DNA of 6,339 bases from positions 1 through 6,339 of the forward strand of contig DCHK01000027.1 of the NCBI GenBank assembly GCA_002315615.1, given 5' to 3'. This document shows, piece after piece, positions 1-4,536 of the stretch; position 1 is the first letter of the stretch, and every line of letters begins with the position of its first letter. The notes under the pieces are model-generated. The model was not told the origin of the DNA. It worked only from the letters and a program-made list of their open reading frames with translations, and did no database searches. The position numbers were made by a program, and so were the translations under genes. The stretch is from Bacteroidales bacterium UBA1754 (GTDB lineage: Bacteria; Bacteroidota; Bacteroidia; Bacteroidales; Paludibacteraceae).

Positions 1-437
1 CCCCTCCATCCTGCGTGGATGGCTGCGATGGCATGGCTGGTGGGGTCGTAGAGCAGTACCGGTATGCAGTCCGCTGTCGAGACGCCGATCATGACGTTCC
101 TTTCCCTGGTCACAAGGGCATCCGTGCCCTCGATGTGAAGAGCCTGCTGCTCGGGACTCATCGCAAGGAAGGCGCTGTCGATGACTGCGATCCTGTCCTG
201 GTGCGTCTGATGGGGCAGGATGATCCTCTCGGGGCTGATGCCGGCTGATTCCATGGCCAGGTGGATGTTCCTGTCTATGAGGCTCCTGTCATCCCCGCTA
301 TGCACACCGCAGTTGAGGCTTGAGTAGGCTCCTGTGCTCACGCCGCCCGTTTTGAGGGTGCTGAAACAGCAGAGCTCCTCGTGGTCTGCGAAAAGCTCGT
401 ACTTGACGGTCCTATGGTCCTGGCTGTAGATCGGCAT
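1..437 (-). CDS. pgeF: Peptidoglycan editing factor PgeF (YfiH/LACC1 family, formerly polyphenol oxidase), 3' end cut off by window edge
   Basis: An open minus-strand frame starts at ATG 437-435 and runs off the left edge after 145 complete codons; the family is usually about 240-270 residues, so roughly the N-terminal 55-60% is present. I recognise the family from LNCGVHSGDD (residues 41-50), HQTH (76-79), TDAL (105-108), STADCIPVLLYD (120-131) and HAGWRG from residue 141. The family's zinc site is one His and a Cys/His pair; here these are probably H79, C124 and H141, and the 17-residue Cys-to-His spacing fits. Known roles: E. coli YfiH prevents misincorporation of serine for alanine in peptidoglycan precursors, and related proteins show purine nucleoside phosphorylase/adenosine deaminase activity. 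It is cytoplasmic with no signal peptide. The gene diverges from the EamA transporter. All eight visible arginines are AGG, unlike any gene right of the tRNAs. Family assignment is firm; the exact substrate is inference. Confidence 0.93.
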   Translation of the reverse strand, partial: MPIYSQDHRTVKYELFADHEELCCFSTLKTGGVSTGAYSSLNCGVHSGDDRSLIDRNIHLAMESAGISPERIILPHQTHQDRIAVIDSAFLAMSPEQQALHIEGTDALVTRERNVMIGVSTADCIPVLLYDPTSHAIAAIHAGWR

Positions 438-468
438 GGCGTGGGGGGAAAAAAGGTTTGACTTAGGC

Positions 469-500
469 CAAAAATACATGGTTTGCGGCTATGCGCCAAG
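469..500 (-). promoter_or_regulatory. Putative Bacteroidota-type promoter for pgeF
   Basis: Reading the minus strand, TATTTTTG (469-476) matches the -7 consensus TAnnTTTG. A partial -33 box, TTGG (complement of 496-499), lies 19 bases upstream, which is the usual spacing. Transcription would start near 462, giving a leader of about 25 nt before the ATG at 437. The -33 region lies inside the left arm of the inverted repeat at 496-540. Confidence 0.5.
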
Positions 501-540
501 GCCGGGAAGGGTGATTTTGCCGGTCTTCAGACGGCCTTGG
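496..540. repeat. 9-bp inverted repeat in the divergent pgeF/EamA promoter region
   Basis: CCAAGGCCG at 496-504 is the exact reverse complement of CGGCCTTGG at 532-540, with 27 bases between. The left arm covers the putative -33 box of pgeF and the right arm lies 15 bases upstream of the -7 box of the transporter. It could be an operator for a dimeric regulator or a chance GC-rich dyad in GC-rich DNA. No further copies of the arm were noticed. Confidence 0.4.
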
Positions 541-555
541 GTGGAATCTTTGGCT

Positions 556-563
556 TAACTTTG
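556..563 (+). promoter_or_regulatory. Putative -7 element for the EamA transporter gene
   Basis: TAACTTTG is an exact match to the Bacteroidota -7 consensus TAnnTTTG, placing the transcription start near 570 and the leader at about 25 nt before ATG 595. No good TTTG -33 box lies at the usual 19-21 base spacing; TTGG at 537-540 is only 15 bases away. Strength is therefore uncertain. Confidence 0.5.
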
Positions 564-594
564 CGCCTTTGGAACCAAAAACTCAAGAAATATC

Positions 595-1503
595 ATGTGG
601 CTTCTGCTTGCATTCGCATCCGCTTTCCTTCTGGGATTCTATGATGTGGCGAAAAAACGCTCCCTCAGGGAGAACGCGGTGCTTCCGGTCCTGTTCCTGA
701 ATACCGTATTCTCCTTCCTGATCATCCTGCCGGTGCTTGTCGTGGCCCGGACCTCGCCAATGGCCCTGAGAGGGACGCCCTTTGAGATGCCGGAGGCTTC
801 GCTGATAGCGCATGGTCTCATCTTCGTGAAAGCCGTCCTCGTGCTCTCCTCCTGGGTGCTGGGGTATTTAGGCATGAAGCATCTGCCCCTGACGCTGGTC
901 GGCCCGATCAATGCGACCAGGCCGGTCATGGTCCTTCTTGGCGCGCTCCTGCTGTTCCGCGAGCAGCTGAACCTGTTCCAGTGGATCGGCGTGCTCATAT
1001 CGATCTTCTCGTTCTTCCTTCTGAGCAGGTCCGGAAAGCGCGAGGGCTTTGACTTCCTCAGGAGCCCATGGGCCTTGTGCACGATCGGCGCGGCCGTCCT
1101 TGGAGCCAGCAGCGGCTTGTACGACAAGTATCTCCTGGCCGCTCTCAGGCTTCCTGCAGTCTTCGTCCAGGTCTGGAACAACGTCTATCAGCTGCTGGTC
1201 ATGTGTCCTGTCCTTCTGCTTCTCTGGTGGCCCAACCGGAAGGAGAAGGCTTTCTCCTGGCGCTGGAGCATCCCGATGATCTCCATACTGATCTGCGCGG
1301 CTGATTTCTGCTATTTCTCATCGCTCTCCCTGCCGGGCGCGATGATCTCCGTGGTCTCAATGGTGCGACGCTCCAGCGTGATCGTGTCCTTCCTCTACGC
1401 GGCGTTCGTGTTCAGGGAGAAGAACCTCAGGAGCAAGGCTGTGGATCTCGCCCTCATGCTTCTTGGCATGGTGTTCCTGTGCCTGGGCAGCATCTATGGC
1501 TGA
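595..1503 (+). CDS. EamA/DMT-superfamily transporter (10 TM)
   Basis: This 302-residue inner-membrane protein has about ten hydrophobic segments (roughly 1-18, 29-50, 70-90, 96-120, 128-144, 158-175, 189-211, 224-243, 250-272, 281-301), in two halves of five, the fold of the drug/metabolite transporter superfamily. Internal duplication shows: the fourth helix of each half ends in FRE (121-123 after LLGALLL, and 273-275 after YAAFV), followed by a short loop and a final helix that starts at a conserved position. Other landmarks are GPINATRPV (103-111) and GASSGLYDKY (170-179). DMT members export or import small metabolites, amino acids or nucleotides; the substrate cannot be read from sequence. 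The start at 595 is chosen because the hydrophobic N-terminus begins there and a TAACTTTG box lies 31 bases upstream. The gene appears monocistronic: a weak hairpin follows and DUF3256 has its own -7 box. Seven of 16 Arg codons are AGG. Confidence 0.88.
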   Translation: MWLLLAFASAFLLGFYDVAKKRSLRENAVLPVLFLNTVFSFLIILPVLVVARTSPMALRGTPFEMPEASLIAHGLIFVKAVLVLSSWVLGYLGMKHLPLTLVGPINATRPVMVLLGALLLFREQLNLFQWIGVLISIFSFFLLSRSGKREGFDFLRSPWALCTIGAAVLGASSGLYDKYLLAALRLPAVFVQVWNNVYQLLVMCPVLLLLWWPNRKEKAFSWRWSIPMISILICAADFCYFSSLSLPGAMISVVSMVRRSSVIVSFLYAAFVFREKNLRSKAVDLALMLLGMVFLCLGSIYG

Positions 1504-1509
1504 AATCAG

Positions 1510-1540
1510 CCCTTTCAAGGGAGTGAAGTCCCGGTTTTTT
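1510..1540 (+). terminator. Weak possible terminator after the EamA gene
   Basis: Seven bases after the stop, two short mutually exclusive hairpins overlap: CCCT/AGGG (1510-1513 with 1518-1521) and GGGA/TCCC (1519-1522 with 1529-1532). The second is followed by GG and six T (1535-1540). The stems are only 4 bp, so termination may be partial and DUF3256 could receive read-through. Confidence 0.35.
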
Positions 1541-1543
1541 ACT

Positions 1544-1551
1544 TAAGTTTG
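1544..1551 (+). promoter_or_regulatory. Putative -7 element for the DUF3256 gene
   Basis: TAAGTTTG matches TAnnTTTG exactly. Transcription would start near 1558, with a leader of about 46 nt to ATG 1604. No TTTG occurs at the usual -33 position (GC-rich hairpin and T-run instead), so the promoter is tentative. Confidence 0.4.
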
Positions 1552-1603
1552 TGCTGGCCAACTTTTCTGTCCTTGACACCAAGGATGGCTTTATTAAGGG
1601 ATT

Positions 1604-2251
1604 ATGAGAAAGACTATCGCCATATTCAGCCTGCTGGCTCTTGCGGGATCTGCCAGCCTTCATGCACAGGACCTCAGGAAATACTTCGTCTCCATGCCGG
1701 ACAGCGTGAGCCCGCTGGTGACGAAGATCGACCGTGAGGACTTCCTGGACTATATGGACAGCAACATGAGGGCGTCTCTCACGAACCGCATGAACTCAAA
1801 GACGAGGATGACGGTTCTGAGGGAGAACCTGATCGTGCTTGAGATGTCCTCTGAGTCGACGCTCCAGATCAAGGCGCTGCCCGGCAAGAAAGGGCAGGAT
1901 GTGATCTGCATGGTCTCTACGATGCTGACTGGTGCCCAGGATTCCCATGTGCGGTTCTACTCGTCCTCGTGGGAGCCTCTGGAGAAAGACAAATGGCTTC
2001 CTCAGCTTCCGTCCCTCGGTGATTTCCTGGAGCCTGTCCCCGAAGGCGCCTCCTATCAGCTCCGTGATGCCTTCCAGGAAGCGGATATCCTGTTCCTGCG
2101 TATGGACCTGGATCCGGATATGGACAGGATGTCGCTTACTTGCACTACCCTGGATTATGTCTCCAAGGAGGCCTCGGAGCTTCTTCGCCCCTATCTGAAA
2201 GGCCCCGTCATCTATGACTGGGTTCCTGGAAAGGGATTCAAAAGGAAATGA
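1604..2251 (+). CDS. Exported DUF3256-type protein of unknown function
   Basis: The 215-residue product begins with a signal peptide: MRK, a hydrophobic stretch (about 4-18) and a likely signal peptidase I cut after Ala21 (LHA|QD). The mature start DLRKYFVSMPDSVSPL, then DREDFLDYMDSNM (43-55), an NRMNSKT segment (61-67), RFYSSSWEPL (117-126) and the C-terminal RPYLKGPVIYDW (195-206) match my memory of the DUF3256 family, seen almost only in Bacteroidales at about this length. The family has no known function; no catalytic motif, lipobox or membrane anchor is visible, so it is probably periplasmic. The start at 1604 is supported by the signal peptide; an AAGGG lies 3 bases upstream, too close for a good Shine-Dalgarno. 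It is the last gene of its unit and is followed by a strong terminator. Six of 13 Arg codons are AGG. Confidence 0.82.
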   Translation: MRKTIAIFSLLALAGSASLHAQDLRKYFVSMPDSVSPLVTKIDREDFLDYMDSNMRASLTNRMNSKTRMTVLRENLIVLEMSSESTLQIKALPGKKGQDVICMVSTMLTGAQDSHVRFYSSSWEPLEKDKWLPQLPSLGDFLEPVPEGASYQLRDAFQEADILFLRMDLDPDMDRMSLTCTTLDYVSKEASELLRPYLKGPVIYDWVPGKGFKRK

Positions 2252-2278
2252 TACGGGCTATTGTGGCCGGTTAATAGG

Positions 2279-2311
2279 AGCGCGTCCCTTGGGGCGCGCT
2301 TTGTTGTTTTT
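2279..2311 (+). terminator. Strong rho-independent terminator after the DUF3256 gene
   Basis: A 9-bp GC-rich stem (2279-2287 with 2292-2300, one T-G wobble) closes a CTTG tetraloop and is followed by a T-rich tail with two T pairs and a run of five T (2301-2311). It faces the minus-strand terminator of the tRNA pair, so the two units converge here. Confidence 0.88.
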
Positions 2312-2351
2312 GGGGAACATCCGCCCTGGGGCGTGGAGATGGGAGGACGGA

Positions 2352-2386
2352 AAACAAAGAAGAGTTTGAGAAATTCTCAAACTCTT
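2352..2386 (-). terminator. Rho-independent terminator of the tRNA-Tyr/tRNA-Gly transcript
   Basis: Positions 2360-2370 and 2376-2386 form a perfect 11-bp stem with a 5-base loop. On the minus strand the hairpin is followed by a T-rich stretch (CTTTGTTTT, complement of 2351-2359), while on the plus strand it is followed by AAACTTAG. It therefore fits as the minus-strand terminator, 9 bases past the tRNA-Gly 3' end. Confidence 0.75.
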
Positions 2387-2394
2387 AAACTTAG

Positions 2395-2467
2395 AGCGGA
2401 AGACGGGGCTCAAACCCGCGACCCTCAGCTTGGAAGGCTAATGCTCTATCAACTGAGCTACTTCCGC
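2395..2467 (-). tRNA. tRNA-Gly(TCC)
   Basis: Read on the minus strand this folds into a complete cloverleaf: acceptor GCGGAAG with CTTCCGC, D stem GCTC/GAGC, anticodon stem TTAGC/GCTGA with loop CTTCCAA (anticodon TCC at 2434-2432), variable loop GGGTC, T stem GCGGG/CCCGT, and discriminator T73 as usual for bacterial tRNA-Gly. The 3' CCA is not encoded (TCTAA follows), so it must be added after transcription. It lies 7 bases downstream of tRNA-Tyr and shares its transcript. Oddity: the D loop is AGTTGATA and the T loop TTTGAGC, so the normally G19-C56 tertiary pair becomes A19-U56. Confidence 0.96.
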
Positions 2468-2474
2468 AATATTT

Positions 2475-2560
2475 TGGTGGGTGGTGATGGATTCGAACCA
2501 CCGAAGTCGAAAGACAACTGAGTTACAGTCAGTCCCATTTGGCCACTCTGGTAACCACCC
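2475..2560 (-). tRNA. tRNA-Tyr(GTA), CCA encoded
   Basis: A class II tRNA of 86 nt read on the minus strand: acceptor GGGTGGT pairs with ACCACCC, a 3-bp D stem CCA/TGG carries GG in the loop, the anticodon stem ACTGA/TCAGT carries loop CTGTAAC (anticodon GTA at 2526-2524), a long variable region of 14 nt holds a GTC/GAC stem, and the T arm is GGTGG-TTCGAAT-CCATC. The discriminator is A and CCA is encoded (2477-2475), unlike the neighbouring tRNA-Gly. It is the first gene of the tRNA transcript. Confidence 0.96.
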
Positions 2561-2576
2561 CTCCGTTTTTGCGATG

Positions 2577-2608
2577 CAAAGATACGTACATTTTTTTTAT
2601 CTTGCAAA
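2577..2608 (-). promoter_or_regulatory. Strong Bacteroidota promoter for the tRNA pair
   Basis: On the minus strand TTTG (complement of 2605-2608) is followed after exactly 20 bases by TATCTTTG (complement of 2577-2584), a near-ideal TTTG/TAnnTTTG promoter. The -7 box lies 16 bases upstream of the tRNA-Tyr 5' end. The -33 box begins only 5 bases past the ribH stop codon, and no terminator hairpin separates them. Confidence 0.8.
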
Positions 2609-2613
2609 TAATT

Positions 2614-3105
2614 TTAGAATAAATTTGCAACTTTTATTGCAGTAACTGCACATTCAATACCTTTATTTCCCATTTTCCCTCCACAACGGTCCTCCGACTG
2701 TTGCAAATTATCGGTAGTCAACACTCCGAAAATTACGGGACAAGCATTTTCTTTTGTATTCAACATCGTTACGCCTTGCGTTACACCCTGACATACATAA
2801 TCAAAATGAGGCGTATCGCCACGAATGACGCAACCTAACGCAATAATGGCATTGTACTTTTTCATATTCTGCAATTCTTTCGAAGCGAAAGTCAATTCGA
2901 AAGAGCCAGGAACGTGAAATACATCAATATTATCACACGCTACACCATTCTCTTTCAAAGCATCAACCGCACCACTGAGCAAACGAAAAGTGATATTTGA
3001 GTTCCAATCGGAAACCACAATCGCATAATGTTGCGTTTTCACAACTTCTTTGCTTGGCATTGAGTTGATGTCGTAATCTGAAAGATTATGATATTTTGTT
3101 GCCAT
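2614..3105 (-). CDS. ribH: 6,7-dimethyl-8-ribityllumazine synthase
   Basis: RibH condenses 5-amino-6-ribitylaminouracil with 3,4-dihydroxy-2-butanone 4-phosphate to give 6,7-dimethyl-8-ribityllumazine, the penultimate step of riboflavin synthesis, in the cytoplasm as a pentamer or 60-mer. At 163 residues it has the normal length plus a short N-terminal extension (about residues 1-22). Visible motifs in order: SDWN (32-35, substrate contact), VPGSFE (65-70), GCVIRGDTPHFDYV (91-104) with the catalytic His as H100, FGVLTTDNLQQSEDR (126-140) and GGKMGNKG (142-149) at the phosphate-binding region. It starts 10 bases after the stop of the TPR gene and is almost certainly co-transcribed with it; no FMN riboswitch-like leader is present, and other rib genes are not in the window. 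The start at 3105 fits the TPR stop spacing. Confidence 0.97.
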   Translation of the reverse strand: MATKYHNLSDYDINSMPSKEVVKTQHYAIVVSDWNSNITFRLLSGAVDALKENGVACDNIDVFHVPGSFELTFASKELQNMKKYNAIIALGCVIRGDTPHFDYVCQGVTQGVTMLNTKENACPVIFGVLTTDNLQQSEDRCGGKMGNKGIECAVTAIKVANLF

Positions 3106-3115
3106 TACCTAAATG

Positions 3116-3805
3116 TTATTTGCTTGAATTGATACGATTTATACTTCTATCAACATCGTAAGCAGCGGCACTGTTAGGATATTTTTCTTTGATAGTAGTG
3201 TAAGTTTCCAATGCTTTATCTGTTTTGCCTGTTACTTCGTAAATAACAGCCAATTTTTCAAGATAAATTGGACTTACCAAATCGTTATCGGCTTTTTTAA
3301 CGGCTTTGTCAAAATATTTGATTGCCTTGTCATAATCTTTTGTTGCTACGTAGCAATCGCCAACCAAACCTACAACTACAGGTGAAATCATTTTATCATC
3401 AGCATCAAAACCATCGAGCAATTCAATTGCTTTTTGAGGTTGATTCATACGATAGTAAGAAATACCAGCATATACTTTGGCAAGTTTTGCGGCTTTTGTC
3501 CATTTGTATTCGTTTGCGATATTTTCGAAACCAATAAAATCAACACCATCGCCGTTGATTGCAAGTGCAAAAGAATCTTGAGCAAAATATTCTTCGCCTT
3601 TATACATTTGTTCTTGAGCTTTCAATTCTCTTTGTTGAAGCACTTTGTACTTAAAGAAGAAAAATCCAACGAGAATAGCAACGATTACCAACACACCGAT
3701 AATCAATTCTTTCAAGTGATTTTCGATAAATTCTTCAGATTTATTCAATGTGCTTTCCACATTCTGCAATTCTTCTTCAACCTGTTCGTTTTCTTTTTTA
3801 GACAT
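3116..3805 (-). CDS. Membrane-anchored tetratricopeptide-repeat protein
   Basis: The 229-residue product has a charged, probably coiled N-terminus (1-32), one transmembrane helix (about 34-52, ending FFFFKYK) and a C-terminal TPR region, giving an N-in topology with TPRs outside the inner membrane. Repeats are visible around 107-137 (KVYAGISYYRMNQPQKAIELL), 145-173 (VGDCYVATKDYDKAIKYFDKA) and 180-210 (AVIYEVTGKTDKALETYTTI). The layout resembles YfgM-like ancillary proteins, but the real match is to a conserved Bacteroidota TPR family that I remember next to ribH. TPR domains bind proteins; the partner is unknown. It is the first gene of a two-gene unit with ribH and diverges from the small membrane protein gene. 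It could be involved in envelope protein assembly, which is inference from topology only. Confidence 0.85.
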   Translation of the reverse strand: MSKKENEQVEEELQNVESTLNKSEEFIENHLKELIIGVLVIVAILVGFFFFKYKVLQQRELKAQEQMYKGEEYFAQDSFALAINGDGVDFIGFENIANEYKWTKAAKLAKVYAGISYYRMNQPQKAIELLDGFDADDKMISPVVVGLVGDCYVATKDYDKAIKYFDKAVKKADNDLVSPIYLEKLAVIYEVTGKTDKALETYTTIKEKYPNSAAAYDVDRSINRINSSK

Positions 3806-3836
3806 ATCTTTAAATTTTATTTAATATTTCGAGACG

Positions 3837-3844
3837 CAAAAATA
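3837..3844 (-). promoter_or_regulatory. Putative -7 element for the TPR-ribH unit
   Basis: The complement of 3837-3844 reads TATTTTTG, an exact TAnnTTTG match, giving a leader of roughly 25 nt to ATG 3805. The -33 region is only T-rich (no TTTG at 19-21 bases), so the assignment rests on the -7 box and position. Confidence 0.5.
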
Positions 3845-3893
3845 CATTATTTAAGTGAAAATAAAAAACAGAAACAAAGATTTTTTCTCGTAA

Positions 3894-3909
3894 TATTTTT
3901 GTAACTTTG
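3894..3909 (+). promoter_or_regulatory. Putative promoter for the small membrane protein / oxidoreductase unit
   Basis: Two consecutive -7 matches abut: TATTTTTG (3894-3901) and TAACTTTG (3902-3909). The second places the start near 3916, about 20 nt before ATG 3935. A T-run at 3881-3886 is the only candidate -33 region. No other TAnnTTTG element occurs in the short gap before the ferredoxin gene, so this may drive the whole unit. Confidence 0.5.
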
Positions 3910-3934
3910 TGGTCTTAAAAAAATAAGCATCACA

Positions 3935-4276
3935 ATGAAACCGATTAAAAATTTGGAACCTTTGGCAAAGTGGACAATACGTTTCGCTTCGATGGCTTTT
4001 ATTATTAGTCTGTACTTCAGTTACTTAAAAACTTTTGATTTTAAAAGCATTGCCTACATTTTAGATTTTATTTATTGCTTGTTTTTTGTATTGCTTTTTA
4101 TTGGAGGATTTCAGAAAAACAACGTACTGACAATTATTTCGGGACTTTTTATTGCCGCAATATCCATATATAAAACGTATGTAGCATTTAACGGCAATTT
4201 TCTTGATACCGAACTTTATCGTTGGTTAATAATGCTTGGCATAGGACTGTTTTTTGCATCCAAAGGAAATTCTTGA
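3935..4276 (+). CDS. Small four-helix membrane protein of unknown function
   Basis: I do not recognise a named family. The 113-residue product has a basic N-terminus (MKPIKNLEPLAKW) and four hydrophobic segments (about 12-30, 39-58, 62-83, 94-108), with lysine-bearing turns KTFDFK (32-37) and QKNN (60-63) and a final KGNS tail. No cysteine pairs, histidine clusters or known catalytic motifs are visible. It begins just after a TAACTTTG element and ends 30 bases before the ferredoxin gene, with no terminator or -7 box between, so it is probably the first gene of the oxidoreductase transcript. A role tied to that enzyme would be guesswork; many such genes are simply upstream neighbours. Base composition matches the right half. 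Confidence 0.75.
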   Translation: MKPIKNLEPLAKWTIRFASMAFIISLYFSYLKTFDFKSIAYILDFIYCLFFVLLFIGGFQKNNVLTIISGLFIAAISIYKTYVAFNGNFLDTELYRWLIMLGIGLFFASKGNS

Positions 4277-4306
4277 TTTTGTTGAATTATATTAAATTTT
4301 TAAGAT

Positions 4307-4531
4307 ATGAAAATTGTAGGAACACTTGTTATTGACAAAGACCGTTGCAAAGGATGCGGACTTTGCGAAGTCGCTTGTCCTTCTGACGTCATAGGGCTCA
4401 GCAAGGAAGTGAACAAAAAAGGTTATCGTTTTGCGTATATGGAGAACGAGGACAAATGTATTGGTTGCGCATCATGCGGCTTGGTTTGTCCTGATGGTTG
4501 TATTACAGTATATAAGACAAAAATATCATAA
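4307..4531 (+). CDS. 2x[4Fe-4S] ferredoxin, delta subunit of 2-oxoacid:ferredoxin oxidoreductase
   Basis: The 74-residue protein carries two complete CxxCxxCxxxCP motifs: Cys14, 17, 20, 24 and Cys51, 54, 57, 61, enough for two [4Fe-4S] clusters. The 26-residue spacer between them (25-50) is longer than in clostridial ferredoxins and is usual for KorD/VorC-type delta subunits. It takes electrons from the TPP-containing catalytic subunit and passes them to free ferredoxin. The stop is 5 bases before the alpha-subunit start, so the genes are translationally close and surely co-transcribed. An additional Cys65 (CPDGC) sits just after the second motif; I do not know if it has a role. A stand-alone ferredoxin is less likely given the context. 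Confidence 0.93.
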   Translation: MKIVGTLVIDKDRCKGCGLCEVACPSDVIGLSKEVNKKGYRFAYMENEDKCIGCASCGLVCPDGCITVYKTKIS

Positions 4532-4536
4532 ATTCT

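Larger units (their letters stand above)
2312..2576. other. Compositional junction zone (GC-rich left, AT-rich right)
   Basis: Sample lines left of this zone are GC-rich (40 of 60 at 901-960, 36 of 60 at 1921-1980); lines to the right are not (25 of 60 at 3001-3060, 24 of 60 at 4981-5040). AGG makes up 21 of 37 Arg codons in the three left genes and 0 of 35 in the six right ones. The last clearly left-type element is the terminator ending at 2311 and the first clearly right-type element is the promoter starting at 2577. The conserved tRNAs between cannot be assigned by composition. Confidence 0.75.

Noticed and set aside
15..248. 77-codon plus-strand frame at the left edge
   Set aside because: It is antisense to pgeF, whose zinc-site and HAGWRG motifs identify the true coding strand.
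639..1181. 180-codon minus-strand frame inside the EamA gene
   Set aside because: Antisense to a convincing ten-helix transporter, with no domain or promoter of its own.
2360..2386. AT-rich perfect inverted repeat considered as a recombination or att site
   Set aside because: Its place just past tRNA-Gly and the T-rich tail on the minus strand fit a terminator. No copy of a tRNA 3' end or integrase gene was seen.
2261..2521. 86-codon plus-strand frame across the terminators and tRNAs
   Set aside because: It overlaps the terminator, tRNA-Gly and part of tRNA-Tyr on the opposite strand; a common false call over tRNA genes.
3434..3904. 156-codon plus-strand frame over the TPR gene
   Set aside because: Antisense shadow of the TPR coding region; its Phe/Lys-rich product reflects the AT-rich complement, and it runs into the divergent promoter region.
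3806..3934. Riboswitch, for example an FMN leader for the TPR-ribH unit
   Set aside because: The leader would be only about 25 nt and the region is low-complexity AT-rich with no conserved aptamer stems.
4277..4306. Separate promoter for the ferredoxin-oxidoreductase genes
   Set aside because: The 30-base gap holds no TAnnTTTG element, so co-transcription from upstream is the simpler reading.
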